Shown here: positions 31,783 through 42,246 of the stretch, piece by piece | Numbering within the stretch: position 1 is the first letter of the stretch | Layout: each line of letters opens with the position of its first letter | Assembly (NCBI GenBank): GCA_018842655.1 | Contig: JAGTWN010000004.1 | Location: 1,054,001-1,118,000, forward strand | Source: Candidatus Pantoea haifensis | GTDB lineage: Bacteria; Pseudomonadota; Gammaproteobacteria; Enterobacterales; Enterobacteriaceae | Direction: 5' to 3' | Length of the DNA: 64,000 nt | The notes under the pieces: generated by a model | Told to the model about the DNA's origin: nothing | Database searches by the model: none | The model's input: only the letters and a program-made list of their open reading frames with translations | Made by a program: the position numbers and the translations under genes

Positions 31783-32494
31783 AAATTTTAAAAAATAAAA
31801 AGAATATTTTTTCAGGTTAAAATAAAGTTGTCAGGTGGTTAATATTAAATGTTTGCCCCTGACCCTTTGAAATTTAAGTCTGGTAGGGTTAGATAGTTTA
31901 GCCGTCTGGTTAATTCATTTCTCTGCTGCTGGGCTGAGTTATCGCTTCAGCTTTATAATGATTTTACACTTTAAAAGCCACTCCTTTAAATACCCTCTTC
32001 AGTTGTAATAGTTAACTCACAATTCATTTACTTTAGGTTTAAGGTGATCAATTAAATTTTAGTTATTTTTTGCCAGCTTTTAATGGAGAGGCTATTTTTT
32101 ATTTTAATGAAAATTTAATAGTGAAATTTAAAGCTTAAGCGTACGGTGTCAGTGCCATAAATACACACTGTGTGGCTTAACGTAGAGCAGGGCATGGCGG
32201 CTCTGGAGAAAGTAAAATATTAAGTGAGCTTCTGAAAAAACAATGCCTAACATTTAAGGTTCTTAAATGAGCTATTTAAGATGATTAAACTTTTCTCATT
32301 GGCGTAGGGTGGCATATATTGTGCTGCGTTTAAGTTGGATTTTTAATTTTACATTAATGTGCTGGCATAAATAAGTTTGTTGAGATTTGTTTTCTAAGTT
32401 GTAGATAAACGTCATTCGAATGCACTTATTTTGCAAAGTTTTGATTAAATTATCCCCTGTGAGTTTTTATAGGGATTTGTCATGGAATAAAGTT
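31783..32494. other. AT-rich intergenic region before the autotransporter gene
   Basis: About 710 bp, visibly richer in A and T than its surroundings, with many T and A runs and no credible gene on either strand. It probably carries the autotransporter promoter and sites for nucleoid proteins such as H-NS; I cannot single out a promoter. It starts just after the permease stop, so any terminator for that gene would lie in its first bases. Confidence 0.6.
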
Positions 32495-35008
32495 ATGAAT
32501 GTTAACTACCGACTCTCGGTCCCGTTCCGTATAAAGTTATTTGCCTGGCTAAATTTAGGTATTCAGATAGCATTTCCTCTGGCGACTACTTTTACACCCG
32601 CTGTGGCGGTTACCTCTTCCAAAGATATTCGATTTCTGCAAAATTCAGCGGAAAACTCTCTGAAAACAGTGCCTTATGTACTGTCAGGTGATGAAACCAC
32701 TGCATCGGTTGCACATAAATTTAATATGTCACCTGATGCCTTGCAAAAACTTAATCAGTTCCGCACTTTTGCTCACGGCTTCTACCATTTAAAGCCAGGT
32801 GACGAATTGGAGGTGCCACTAGCGCCACTACCTGAAGTCATATGGCAGGATGCTGCTGACAACGCAGTGAAATTAAATGCCAATAATGGACAGGAACAAA
32901 AGTTAGCAGAATGGGCTAATCAAGCTGGAACTATTTTGAGCAGTAACGAGAGTAGTGATGCTGCAACAGGTATGGCACGTGGAATGGTCACCGCTGAAGC
33001 CAGCAGCCAAATTCAGCAATGGCTAAGTCAATTTGGCACAGCTCGCGTACAGCTTGATGCTGATGAAAATTTCTCTTTGAAAAATTCACAGTTTGATCTG
33101 TTAGTCCCTTTATATGAGCATGCTGACAAGCTTCTTTTCACTCAAGGCAGCTTGCATCGTACTGATGATCGCACCCAGTCCAATTTAGGACTCGGTTACC
33201 GCTGGTTTTCTGACGGCTGGATGCTGGGAGCAAATAGTTTCCTGGATTATGATTTATCCCGTGATCATAGTCGTATCGGTCTGGGATTGGAGTATTGGCG
33301 CGACTTCCTGAAATTTGGCATTAACAGCTACTTGCGCCTGTCAAACTGGAAAAACTCGCCGAACGTGAAAGATTACGAAGAACGTCCGGCTAACGGATGG
33401 GACATTCGTGCACAAGGCTGGCTGCCAGCTTTGCCACAACTCGGTGGCAAGCTATCTTTTGAGCAATATTATGGTAATGACGTAGCCTTATTCGGCAGGA
33501 ATAGTCGTCAGCGTGATCCACACGCTATTAATGCTGAAGTCAATTATACTCCAGTTCCATTAATAACGTTTAGTGCAGGGCAGCGACAAGGTAAATCTTC
33601 CAAAAATGATACTCGCCTTGGCGTGGAGTTGAATTATCGTCTGGGCATACCATGGCAGCATCAGGTTAACCCGCATGCAGTGACAGCAATGCGTAAGTTG
33701 GCGGGCAGTCGTTATGAGCTCGTTGATCGTAATAACAATATCGTTTTGGAGTATCGAAAGAAAGAAACGATTAATCTGTCTACCGCTGGCTTGGTGTCAG
33801 GTTTTCCTGGCGAGCAAAAATCATTAGAAGTAGTCGTAAGTAGCCAGTACGGACTGGAACGTATTGACTGGTCAGCACCGGAACTGGTCGCAGCCGGAGG
33901 CAGTATCGTTCAGGATAATGCTGCTGGTTATAGTGTCATTCTTCCGGACTGGAAAGTGGGTGCGCAGGATATAAACAGCTATACCATCAGTGGTGTAGCC
34001 ATTGATAAAAAAGGAAATCTTTCAACCCACGCTAATACACAGGTATTAGTACAAACTCCTGTCATTAATGAAACTCATAGTACATTTTTGCCGACTTTCA
34101 GCAACATGATGGTGGGTGAAATTAACAAAGAAACGCTGACGCTAACGATAAAAGACGAACAAGGACGAATGGTTAATGTACCGGCTTCTGAAATTCAGAT
34201 TGGCGTAGAGGGAGTAATAAGCGCCGAAGTTTCAGAAGTGGTCAGAAAAGATGTCGGGATTTATGAAATCACGATCACCGCAGGAATGGATGAAGAAAAT
34301 ATTATACTAACGCCAGTAGTCCGAGGGATAACATTACCTTCAGCTCAAGTTTATATCATCCATAGCAAACCTACGCAGTCCAACTCGTTTATCAGCGTTG
34401 ATAATATGACTTACGAGGCTACTAACGATATCAGAGTAAATGTTTCCCTCGCAGATAAGCATGGGAACAAAATAAGCGGTGCTGTCTCAATGCTGACAGA
34501 GAGTGCGGTGACGGTAGAAAATGCTGTTGCGATTAACGAATGGACAGAATCAGGAAATGGTCGTTACACACGACTTTATACGGCAACCAGGGCAGGTACA
34601 AATTTAAAAGCGATGCTGAATTTCCCGAACGGTTCAGTGGAATCAGAGGCGTACGAAATCACGATCAAAGCGGGAGCTGTTAATGTCTATGGAGAGCAAG
34701 TTGCGGGAGGGTGGTATCCACGAACATTTACTATTACCTTTGAACCGGATGAGGGTTACATATTTGACCCCGCCTGCTTTACTGTTACAGGAATTGTTGG
34801 AGTTAAAGGATGGCAGGGTAATCCAGTGGCGGGGTGGGGAAACACAGCTTTAAATCATAATACAGCGGGAAGGTATGTGTGGTCACTCTCCGTTTCCAAT
34901 CGTTGTGGTTATCCCGTTGCGGGTAAAGTGGTTACCCAGCTGTTCCGGACAGACGCTCAGAATGAAAAAGTCTATACCTCTGTATCGATTGATAGTGCAG
35001 GAGCGTAA
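32495..35008 (+). CDS. Inverse autotransporter, intimin/invasin family
   Basis: Outer-membrane adhesin-like protein of type Ve secretion, 837 aa from the ATG at 32495 (GGAATA upstream); an ATG 25 codons earlier is in frame but lacks a Shine-Dalgarno. Signal peptide to about residue 38 (TFTPAVA), LysM-like periplasmic segment about 58-110 (YVLSGDETTASVAHKFNMSP, GDELEVP), 12-strand barrel about 165-390 (GLGYRWFSDGWMLGANSFLDY, RANGWDIRAQGWLPALPQ-like repeats), then Ig-like passenger domains to the C-terminus with a final cysteine-containing domain (DPACF, SNRCGYP). It probably mediates attachment or biofilm. Codon use is more AT-rich than its neighbours, suggesting transfer. Confidence 0.88.
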   Translation: MNVNYRLSVPFRIKLFAWLNLGIQIAFPLATTFTPAVAVTSSKDIRFLQNSAENSLKTVPYVLSGDETTASVAHKFNMSPDALQKLNQFRTFAHGFYHLKPGDELEVPLAPLPEVIWQDAADNAVKLNANNGQEQKLAEWANQAGTILSSNESSDAATGMARGMVTAEASSQIQQWLSQFGTARVQLDADENFSLKNSQFDLLVPLYEHADKLLFTQGSLHRTDDRTQSNLGLGYRWFSDGWMLGANSFLDYDLSRDHSRIGLGLEYWRDFLKFGINSYLRLSNWKNSPNVKDYEERPANGWDIRAQGWLPALPQLGGKLSFEQYYGNDVALFGRNSRQRDPHAINAEVNYTPVPLITFSAGQRQGKSSKNDTRLGVELNYRLGIPWQHQVNPHAVTAMRKLAGSRYELVDRNNNIVLEYRKKETINLSTAGLVSGFPGEQKSLEVVVSSQYGLERIDWSAPELVAAGGSIVQDNAAGYSVILPDWKVGAQDINSYTISGVAIDKKGNLSTHANTQVLVQTPVINETHSTFLPTFSNMMVGEINKETLTLTIKDEQGRMVNVPASEIQIGVEGVISAEVSEVVRKDVGIYEITITAGMDEENIILTPVVRGITLPSAQVYIIHSKPTQSNSFISVDNMTYEATNDIRVNVSLADKHGNKISGAVSMLTESAVTVENAVAINEWTESGNGRYTRLYTATRAGTNLKAMLNFPNGSVESEAYEITIKAGAVNVYGEQVAGGWYPRTFTITFEPDEGYIFDPACFTVTGIVGVKGWQGNPVAGWGNTALNHNTAGRYVWSLSVSNRCGYPVAGKVVTQLFRTDAQNEKVYTSVSIDSAGA

Positions 35009-35021
35009 CTATTATTTTTAT

Positions 35022-35048
35022 AAGGGCCAAAAGTTGGCCCTTTATTAT
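35022..35048. terminator. Terminator after the autotransporter gene
   Basis: Stem AAGGGCCAA / TTGGCCCTT (35022-35030, 35034-35042) with an AAG loop and TTATTATT tail. It stands between convergent genes. Confidence 0.85.
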
Positions 35049-36180
35049 TAATTGCTCAAACGGCGGCGCGTTCGGCCTGAACTCAGGTAATCCGCAATAT
35101 AATCCTGCGAAATTTCTCCGCTGTAGCGACCCTCTTCGTCCACAATCGGCATCCATACAGTGTTGTGCTCATATAATTTTGACAGCACAACACGCAGGTT
35201 CTCTTCCGCTTTGCCGGTGACCACAAAGGTATGCAGCTTCTCCTCACAGTTCCCGCTCGCGTTGCGCGCTTCGCGACGCTTCACAAAACCCAGCGGTTTA
35301 CCGTCGTTGTCCACCACGGTGATTGAGCGCATATCGTTGTCATCCATAATGGCGAACGCTTCTGCCAGTGGCGTTGAGCGTTTCACCGTAATGGTAGGTT
35401 GCTGATCGGTAACATCGCCCGCCTGCACCAGCAACAGACGTTTAAGGGTGCGGTCCTGACCAACAAACGACCCGACAAACTCATTTGCCGGTGACGCTAA
35501 CAACTCGTCCGGGCTGGCGCACTGAACGATGCGTCCCTGACCGAACACCGCAATTCGATCGCCCAGTTTTAATGCTTCATCAATGTCATGGCTCACCAGC
35601 ATCACGGTTTTTTCAGCTGGCGCTGCATGTCGAGAAATTCGTTTTGGATCACTTCACGGTTGATAGGGTCAACGGCGCCGAAGGGCTCATCCATCAGCAA
35701 CACCGGTGGATCGGCAGCCAGAGCGCGAATAACGCCGATGCGCTGCTGTTGCCCACCCGACATTTCTCGCGGATAGCGGTGTAAAAACTTCGTGGGATCG
35801 AGAGCGACCATGCTCATTAACTCTGTAGCACGTTCATGGCAGCGTTTTTTATCCCAGCCGAGCATGCGTGGCACCACGGTAATGTTCTCTTCAATCGTCA
35901 TGTTCGGGAACAGGCCAATTTGCTGAATAACGTAACCAATGTTGCGGCGCAGCGTGGTGGTATCCTGCGTGCTGGTATCTTCGCCATTGATGTAGATTTT
36001 ACCGCTGGTGGCAGGGATCAGGCGGTTAATCATTTTGAGAGTAGTGGTTTTGCCACAGCCCGACGGGCCAAGCAGCACACACATCTCACCAGCAGGGACT
36101 TCAAGGCTGACATTGTCGACGGCTTTTACCGTCGTGCCGTTATGGGCAAAGGTTTTCGTCAGGTTTTCCAGTTTTATCAT
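35048..36180 (-). CDS. osmV: Osmoprotectant ABC transporter ATPase OsmV (frame break)
   Basis: ATP-binding subunit of the OsmU glycine-betaine/choline-O-sulfate importer, about 377 aa after repair. Walker A GPSGCGKTT (about residue 36), Q-loop YVIQQIGLFPNM, signature MSGGQQQRIGV, Walker B VLLMDEPFGAVD, H-loop VSHDIDEAL. Two C-terminal CBS-type segments follow (TPLAEAFAIMDDNDMRSITVVD and NTVWMPIVDEEG), as in Salmonella OsmV; CBS domains in this family sense ionic strength. The T run 35608-35613 is one base short; repair gives KKTVMLVSHD. The start overlaps the osmW stop (TAATG). Confidence 0.93.
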
Positions 36181-36827
36181 TATCGAATCCCCTTAGGAGT
36201 CAGCGCCAGTTGCAGTCGATGCAGCAACCAGTCAAGAATAATAGCCAGCAGACAAATCATCAGCGCCCCGGCAATCAACATGCGAATATCACTGCCGCTG
36301 ATCCCATCCAGCAACAGCAGACCCAGTCCGCCAGCACCAATCACGGCGGCAATAGCCATTACCCCGACGTTCATCACCACAGCGGTGCGGATGCCGCCAA
36401 AAATCACCGGCAGCGCCATGGGGATCTCCACCCAACGCAGACGTTGCCAGAAGGTCATGCCGATACCGCGTCCCGCTTCACGCAGGCCAGGCGGCAGATT
36501 TTCCAGCGCCGTATGGGTATTACGCACAATCGGCAGCAGTGAATAGAGAAAGACCGCCGTAATCGCCGGAAACGCGCCGATGCCCTGCCCAATCAGCGAA
36601 AACAGCGGGATCATCAGGCCAAACAGTGCAATGGTGGGAATGGTCAACACCACGGTAGCTACGCCCAGCACTGGTGCAGCCAGCCATTTGAAGCGCACAA
36701 TCAAAATGCCAAGCGGCACGCCAATGAGAATGGCGCAGCCTACGGCCACCAGTACCAGCCAGGTGTGTTGCCAGGTCAAATTCAGCAGGCTCGGCCAGTT
36801 ATTCATGATGTAGTGAAGGGTGTCCAT
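36180..36827 (-). CDS. osmW: Osmoprotectant ABC permease OsmW
   Basis: Inner-membrane permease of 215 aa with about six helices and the BPD_transp_1 EAA-like loop LREAGRGIGMTFWQRLRWVEIPMALPVIFGGI. It couples to OsmV, whose gene overlaps by one base. Within the operon it follows osmX with 9 bp between them. Named by comparison with Salmonella osmVWXY, where the permease next to the ATPase is OsmW. Confidence 0.9.
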   Translation of the reverse strand: MDTLHYIMNNWPSLLNLTWQHTWLVLVAVGCAILIGVPLGILIVRFKWLAAPVLGVATVVLTIPTIALFGLMIPLFSLIGQGIGAFPAITAVFLYSLLPIVRNTHTALENLPPGLREAGRGIGMTFWQRLRWVEIPMALPVIFGGIRTAVVMNVGVMAIAAVIGAGGLGLLLLDGISGSDIRMLIAGALMICLLAIILDWLLHRLQLALTPKGIR

Positions 36828-36836
36828 ATTGCCTCC

Positions 36837-37751
36837 TTACAGCATGTGTTTAGCGTTGAGAAAATCACGCGCCACCTGTTCAGGTGACTGATGATCGATA
36901 TCGACGCGCTTGTTCATCTCGGTAATCGCGTCGTTGGTGAGCAGAGGGGTAAGCTGATTCAACGCTTCTGCCAGGCCGGGATGACTTTCCAGCACATCTT
37001 TACGCACCACAGGCGTTACGTTGTAACTTGGGAAGAAATGTTTATCATCTTCCAGCACTTTTAAATCAAAGCCCTTAACGCGCCCGTCGGTGGTATAAAT
37101 CAGTCCTGCATCAACGAAACCGTCACGCACGGCGTTATAAACCAGGCCCGGATCCATCTGGCGAATTTGCGGACGATCCAGCGGCATGTTGTAGGTTTTT
37201 TGCAACGGCTTCAGGCCATCCGAACGGCCTGCAAACTCTAAATCCAGCCCTAAACGCCAGTTTTTATCAGGATCGGTTTTGCGTACCTGTTCCAGTTTTG
37301 CGACCAGCTGCGACAGGGTGGTGATGCCTTCCTTTTCGGCACGTGAACGCTGCATGGCAAAAGCGTAGGTATTGTTCATCGGCGCTGGATTCAGCCAAAC
37401 CAAACCGAGTTTGGCATCCAGCTGCTTCACGGTGTCGTAGGCTTGTTCAGACGACAGGGGTTTATTGATATGGTTGAAGATAATCAGTGACGTACCGGTA
37501 TATTCCCAGGTCATATCGATCTGTTTGTTGATCATGGCATTACGGCTGATCGTGGTCGCAATGTTACGCCTGGGTACGACCTGAAATCCTTTCTTATTAA
37601 GCCACAGTACCGTCATGGCAGAGAGAATGTGCTGCTCAGTAAAGCTTTTGGTTGACAGCACCAGCGGCGGAGCGGCTTGCGCGGTCTGGCCCAGGGCCAG
37701 CATCGCCGTTAAGGCCAGAGCTGTGGTGGTTATCCATCGCTTTAGCATCAT
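36837..37751 (-). CDS. osmX: Osmoprotectant-binding protein OsmX
   Basis: Periplasmic glycine-betaine/choline-type binding protein (OpuAC family), 304 aa. Signal peptide ends [15 protein letters not shown]. Conserved ligand-site blocks: [26 protein letters not shown] and [11 protein letters not shown]. It is the second gene of the osmYXWV operon. The start could equally be the second ATG codon. Confidence 0.92.
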   Translation of the reverse strand: MMLKRWITTTALALTAMLALGQTAQAAPPLVLSTKSFTEQHILSAMTVLWLNKKGFQVVPRRNIATTISRNAMINKQIDMTWEYTGTSLIIFNHINKPLSSEQAYDTVKQLDAKLGLVWLNPAPMNNTYAFAMQRSRAEKEGITTLSQLVAKLEQVRKTDPDKNWRLGLDLEFAGRSDGLKPLQKTYNMPLDRPQIRQMDPGLVYNAVRDGFVDAGLIYTTDGRVKGFDLKVLEDDKHFFPSYNVTPVVRKDVLESHPGLAEALNQLTPLLTNDAITEMNKRVDIDHQSPEQVARDFLNAKHML

Positions 37752-37765
37752 AAAGTTCCTTATTG

Positions 37766-38482
37766 TTATGCCGCTGCGTGCGGGCTGAGAAAACGTCCCA
37801 ATGCTGCCAGTAGCATGTCCAAAATCAGGGCGATCAAGGCGGTTGCTACCGCGCCGAGGATCAAGGTAGGGAAATCGTTCAGGTAGATACCGGGAAAAAT
37901 CAGTTCGCCATAGCTGCTGGCCCCAATCAAAAAGGCCAGCGGCGCGGTGCCGACATTGATCGCCGTCGCGATACGCACACCTGCCAGAATAACCGGCAAC
38001 GCATTGGGCAATTCAACCTGATACAGACGTTGAGATTTAGTCATGCCGATGCCATTAGCCGCTTCAATCAATGAGGCGGGCACGGCGATCAAGCCGGAAT
38101 AGGTATTACGCACAATCGGCAACAGGGATGCGAGGAACAAGGCAATCAGTGCCGGGCGATCGCCTATCCCGATCACGACCATCGCAAGCGCCAGTACTGC
38201 CAGCGGCGGCAGTGTATTACCGACATTAAAAATCTGCATGACATACTCAGCCCAGCGCCGGGCGAAAGGGCGGCTTAAAATAATGCCGCTGGGAATGCCG
38301 ACCAGCAGCGCAAATAACATCGACCAGAACACCAGAAACACGTGTTGTTGACCGAGATAAATTAAATCGACTTTACGCGCAACAAGCGTGTCCCAGCCGA
38401 TACTCCCTATCAGGGCAGCCAGGACAAGGATCACAGCCAGCACGGCCAGACCGCTGCGTCTGACCAGCGTTGCATTTTGCAT
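37766..38482 (-). CDS. osmY: Osmoprotectant ABC permease OsmY
   Basis: 238-aa permease with about six helices and the EAA-type loop [35 protein letters not shown]. It is the first gene of the operon, 14 bp before osmX. The name follows the Salmonella osmU transporter and is unrelated to the periplasmic protein OsmY of E. coli. The upstream region 38483-38760 should hold the osmotically induced promoter; I could not pick out hexamers confidently. Confidence 0.88.
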   Translation of the reverse strand: MQNATLVRRSGLAVLAVILVLAALIGSIGWDTLVARKVDLIYLGQQHVFLVFWSMLFALLVGIPSGIILSRPFARRWAEYVMQIFNVGNTLPPLAVLALAMVVIGIGDRPALIALFLASLLPIVRNTYSGLIAVPASLIEAANGIGMTKSQRLYQVELPNALPVILAGVRIATAINVGTAPLAFLIGASSYGELIFPGIYLNDFPTLILGAVATALIALILDMLLAALGRFLSPHAAA

Positions 38483-38847
38483 AAGGTGAATCTCCCTGTT
38501 GTCAAACAGTGTTATGCCCGCCTATCGCAGCACAGACTGTTGCCGCTATCGTCTGTAACCCGGCGGGTTAAACGTAGATAAAATTTCAGTTATCTACTTA
38601 TTTTTAGTGAATAGTAAAAAAGTTGCTTACTTGCTATAGCAGTGTAAAGCGAAGCGCGCTAGTTTTACGGTTAAAATCAGCGGGATAGAAAATAACCAAA
38701 GTTGGGGTAAATCCGCGTGGCTATTCAATTTATCTTCAATAAAAAATTTTCATCGACTTAAGGTGACACTGTCACCTAAGCGCCGCACAACAAAGACATC
38801 GCATAATGGATTTTTAGGCTAGCCTTGCAGCATAAAAAGGAAGAGAT
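38483..38847. other. Divergent promoter region between osmU and the DHA2 pump
   Basis: 365 bp with no gene. AT-rich middle section; contains the palindrome listed at 38761-38777, and an AGGAAGAG Shine-Dalgarno just before 38848. Confidence 0.6.
38761..38777. promoter_or_regulatory. Perfect 17-bp palindrome, candidate operator
   Basis: AGGTGACA-C-TGTCACCT, 71 bp upstream of the DHA2 pump start. Near-symmetric flanks (CTTA before, AAGC after). The binding protein is unknown; no regulator gene is adjacent. Confidence 0.5.
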
Positions 38848-40310
38848 ATGACTGAGAGTGCACAACTGCAAACGCAACGCCATTGGGTGTTGATCGCCTG
38901 CATGCTGGCCATGTTCATGGCCGCCATAGAAGTCACCATTGTGGCAACCGCTATGCCAACCATCATTGCTGAACTGGGCGGTTTTTCGCAGTTTGGTTGG
39001 GTTTTCTCCATTTATTTGCTGACACAGGCAGTAAGCGTGCCGCTGTATGGCCGGTTAGCTGATTTATGGGGACGTAAAAAATGCTGTTTATCGGCACTTC
39101 ATTATTCCTCCTCGGCTCAGTGCTCTGTGGTTTTGCCCATAGCATGACGTGGCTGATTTTGTTTCGTGCTTTCCAGGGGCTGGGTGCCGGAGCAATCATG
39201 CCGCTGAGTTCCACTATCGTTGCGGATATCTATTCGCCACGCGAGCGTGCCGCTGTACAGGGCTGGCTCTCCAGCGTGTGGGGCGTGGCCGCCATAATCG
39301 GACCCTTAACCGGCGCATGGCTGGTGCAGCACTTTAGCTGGTCGGTTATTTTCTGGGTAAACCTGCCCATTGGCATCATCAGTATGCTGATGCTGGCCCG
39401 CTGGCTACCGGCACATCAGCAGCAGGAGCAGGCACAGTCGCTTAATATTGCTGGTAGCACCTGGCTGATGATTTGCGTCAGTGCCTTACTTATTGCGCTG
39501 TTGCAGGCAGAAATGCTGGGCTACTGGCTCAGCGCATTTGTTGCACTGTCACTTTTCGCAGCCTGGCAGCTGATGCGTCATGAGCAGCATGCCAAAGCGC
39601 CACTGTTTCCGCTGATTATCTGGCGCAGCCGGTTAATTATCGCGGGCAATGCGGGCAACGTTATTATCGGTGCCGCCATGATGGGTATCAGCGCCTTTTT
39701 GCCTACCTGGATCCAGGGCATCACGGGAGGGACGCCGTTACAGGCAGGAAGCGCACTGGCGATGATGTCAATTGGCTGGCCATTAGCCAGCACGCTCAGC
39801 GGCCGACTGATGCTGCACACATCGTATCGATTTACAGCGCAATCAGGCGCGTTGTTACTCATTATCGGCTGTGCACTGCTTCTGCTTCTGCATGCGGAAA
39901 GCTCTGTTTATCAGGCGGGTTTAACCGCCTTCGTGATAGGCACCGGCATGGGAATGACCAGCACCACGTTTCTGGTGTCGGTACAAAATCATGCACACTA
40001 CGATATTCGCGGCATCTGCACGGCATCGATCATGTTCAGCCGGATGCTGGGCTCTGCGATTGGAACGGCGCTCATGGGGGCCGTACTTAATATTAACCTG
40101 GCGTGGCGTTTACCGCAGGCGCACGATCCGGTACAGCAGATCATGTCTGAAGAGACGCGCAAAGCCTTGCCAGAAACAACGCTGCAACAGATGGTGCATG
40201 GCATTGCCGATTCGCTGCACTGGGTATTTATCGTGGCGTTACTGATTGCTGTACTGTCGCTGTGGGTGGCATGGCTGATGCCGCGTCAACGGCCACAACA
40301 TGAGGAATAA
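38848..40310 (+). CDS. DHA2-family MFS efflux pump, 14 helices (frame break)
   Basis: Drug:H+ antiporter-2 family, 487 aa after repair. Motif blocks: MFMAAIEVTIVATAMPTIIAELGG in helix 1 (DHA2 motif D1), VSVPLYGRLADLWGRKK (motif A), LFRAFQGLGAGAIMPLSSTIVADI (motif B) and WRWIFWVNLP-like WSVIFWVNLPIGI. The A run 39076-39081 is one base short; repair gives GRKKMLFIGTSLFLLG. Substrate unknown; homologues export drugs, dyes or plant phenolics. Stands alone with its own promoter region. No EmrA-type membrane-fusion partner is adjacent. Confidence 0.88.
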
Positions 40311-40314
40311 AAAA

Positions 40315-40331
40315 GGGCGACAGCGTCGCCC
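40315..40331 (-). terminator. Terminator between DHA2 pump and DUF1161 gene
   Basis: Stem GGGCGAC / GTCGCCC with an AGC loop. On the minus strand it is followed by TTTTTTATT, so it ends the message from 41011-40403. Confidence 0.7.
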
Positions 40332-40402
40332 AGAGGGTTATTGCGCAGGCGTGTCCTGTGAACTGCCTGCACTGTCCGGGACGCTCTCTTCCGTGTCCCG
40401 GC

Positions 40403-40633
40403 TTATTTTTTATAAACGATTTTCTGTGTGTCGTTTTCACAATGTCCGACGACCTGACCGCCCGCCTGATCTACCTGATCGTTCGCGACAATATCCAGCG
40501 TAAAGCCAGATTCAGGAACGCCATTCTGAATAATCTTCTGACTAATATCTGCCTTAACCGATTCGCATGAAGCCTGTGCCAGTAGCGGCATGGCCAGTAA
40601 CGTCGCAACCAACCATCCAGTCTGTTTCTTCAT
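40403..40633 (-). CDS. DUF1161 periplasmic protein
   Basis: Small secreted protein, 76 aa from the ATG at 40633, which has AGGAAAACGTG upstream. Signal peptide MKKQTGWLVATLLAMPLLAQA, mature start SCESVKADI. Two cysteines (CESVKADISQKII and VVGHCENDTQKIVYKK) are placed as in the DUF1161 family and probably form a disulfide. Function unknown. It lies 51 bp after ynfB on the same strand and may be cotranscribed with it. Confidence 0.8.
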   Translation of the reverse strand: MKKQTGWLVATLLAMPLLAQASCESVKADISQKIIQNGVPESGFTLDIVANDQVDQAGGQVVGHCENDTQKIVYKK

Positions 40634-40684
40634 CACGTTTTCCTTATGTAACAGGTCCGCAATTACTATAGCAGCCATTTAAAA

Positions 40685-41011
40685 TCAGGGCGTAATCGGA
40701 CGGCCAGAGCGGCGATCGAGACAGCGTAAGGTGTTAGGTTCCCAGTACGCATTCAGATTCAGGCTTTGCTCACACTTATCACGGGTGTCAAACGCCTGAT
40801 CGGTTTTGTCGAACTCTTTTTCCACCCGGCTGTTTACTTTGTTTCGCAGCGTACGGGTGTCGTTCCATTGCTCTTTGCTTTGACGCGCGGCTTCATTGCT
40901 GGCTGCGCTGCTGCCGTCTTCAATAATCAGACGATTGGTTGTGGCGCTGGCTGAGAACGCCGAAGCAGAAAGCAGAATCACCATCAGGGCTGGAATCAAT
41001 TTTTTCATCAT
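40685..41011 (-). CDS. ynfB: YnfB family (DUF1283) periplasmic protein
   Basis: 108 aa with signal peptide ending [15 protein letters not shown]. Strong match to E. coli Ynf[36 protein letters not shown] and the invariant C-terminus [22 protein letters not shown] split here by two cysteines. Function unknown. Two adjacent ATG codons could start it. It is divergent from ynfA, the same pairing as in E. coli. Confidence 0.93.
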   Translation of the reverse strand: MMKKLIPALMVILLSASAFSASATTNRLIIEDGSSAASNEAARQSKEQWNDTRTLRNKVNSRVEKEFDKTDQAFDTRDKCEQSLNLNAYWEPNTLRCLDRRSGRPITP

Positions 41012-41138
41012 AATTTCCTTCAGTTAACGCGGCTTTAGCCCTCAGGAACGGCTGTTGCCACGGATTTGCATAGTATATCATCCTCTTTTCTGCGCTCACG
41101 CCTCATGCGCGATTCGTTTACCTTTTTGAGAGCTAAGA

Positions 41139-41467
41139 ATGCTGGTTAAAACCGCGCTGCTGTTTTTCATTACTGCTCTGGCAGAAATCACGGGCTGTTT
41201 TCTACCCTGGCTATGGTTGAAAAAGGGGGGTCAGTTTGGTTGCTGCTGCCTGCGGCGGCGAGCCTGGTGCTGTTTGTCTGGCTCCTGACGTTACATCCCG
41301 CTGCGAGCGGACGTGTTTATGCAGCCTATGGCGGCGTATATGTGCTAACTGCGTTACTGTGGTTACGAATTGTTGACGGCGTGAAGTTAAGCCTGTGGGA
41401 CTGGAGCGGCGCAATGATCGCCCTTACCGGCATGTTGATTATTGTGCTGGGGTGGGGACGCGCGTAA
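41139..41467 (+). CDS. ynfA: YnfA family inner-membrane protein, SMR-like (frame break)
   Basis: Four-helix UPF0060 protein, 109 aa after repair (E. coli 108); YnfA homologues act as small multidrug-resistance efflux proteins in Shigella. Matching blocks: [43 protein letters not shown] and [18 protein letters not shown]. The G run 41225-41230 is one base short; the N-terminal 30 residues lie in the other frame. The ATG has TAAG nearby but a weak Shine-Dalgarno. Convergent with ydfG. Confidence 0.92.
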
Positions 41468-41469
41468 AA

Positions 41470-41492
41470 CAGCCAGCCGCAAAGGCTGGCTG
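41470..41492. terminator. Terminator shared by ynfA and ydfG
   Basis: Stem CAGCCAGCC / GGCTGGCTG with a GCAAA loop. The minus side is followed by TTTTACGC and the plus side by AAAAAG, so it suits ydfG best. Confidence 0.75.
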
Positions 41493-41499
41493 AAAAAGA

Positions 41500-42246
41500 T
41501 CAAGGCTTATGTACTTTTAAGCCTGCCAGCGTCTGACTGACCGGCATCATTTCTAGGCTGTTAATATTTACATGTTTAGGCAGCGTCGCGACCCAGTAAA
41601 CCGCTTCTGTCACATCTTCTGGAGTCAGGGCAGTCGCTCCTTCATACACCTGATCAGCTTTGTCATCGTCACCTTTAAAGCGCACGTTTGAAAACTCTGT
41701 GCCGCCCACTAAGCCTGGCTCAATATCTGTGACGCGCAGTGCCGTACCGTGCAAGTCAGTGCGCAGATTGAGGCTGAACTGGCGCACAAAGGCTTTGGTT
41801 GCGCCATAGACGTTGCCGCCAGCATAGGGCCAGCTTCCGGCGATTGAACCAATATTAATCACATGACCGCTGTTGCGTTCTACCATGTGTGGCAGAAGGG
41901 CGCGCGTCATATACACCAGCCCTTTGGTATTGGTGTCGATCATGTTTTCCCAGTCGTCCACATTCGCTTTATGCGCAGGTTCAATCCCCAGCGCCAGCCC
42001 GGCGTTATTCACTAACACATCGATATTGCGCCACTCGGCGGGCAGAGCAGCAATAGCATTTTCAATGGCTGCACGATTACGGACGTCTAATTGCACGGTA
42101 TAGAGGTTATCACCCAGCTCATCTTTAAGCGCCTTTAAGCGTTCGGCGCGACGTCCGCTGGCAATAACCTTATGACCTGTTTCAATGAATCGGCGGGTGA
42201 TACTTTGACCAAAACCGGCGGTCGCGCCGGTAACAAAAATAATCAT
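41500..42246 (-). CDS. ydfG: NADP-dependent 3-hydroxy acid dehydrogenase YdfG
   Basis: Short-chain dehydrogenase, 248 aa and intact. Oxidises 3-hydroxy acids and L-allo-threonine and reduces malonic semialdehyde. Rossmann motif TGATAGFG (residues 6-13), NNAG at 85-88, catalytic serine in NIGSIAGSWPY and the YGATK Tyr-Lys pair. Nearly identical central region to E. coli YdfG (GGNVYGATKAFVRQFSLNLR). In E. coli, ydfG is the direct divergent neighbour of dcp; here the guaD-xdhABC genes separate them. Confidence 0.96.
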   Translation of the reverse strand: MIIFVTGATAGFGQSITRRFIETGHKVIASGRRAERLKALKDELGDNLYTVQLDVRNRAAIENAIAALPAEWRNIDVLVNNAGLALGIEPAHKANVDDWENMIDTNTKGLVYMTRALLPHMVERNSGHVINIGSIAGSWPYAGGNVYGATKAFVRQFSLNLRTDLHGTALRVTDIEPGLVGGTEFSNVRFKGDDDKADQVYEGATALTPEDVTEAVYWVATLPKHVNINSLEMMPVSQTLAGLKVHKP

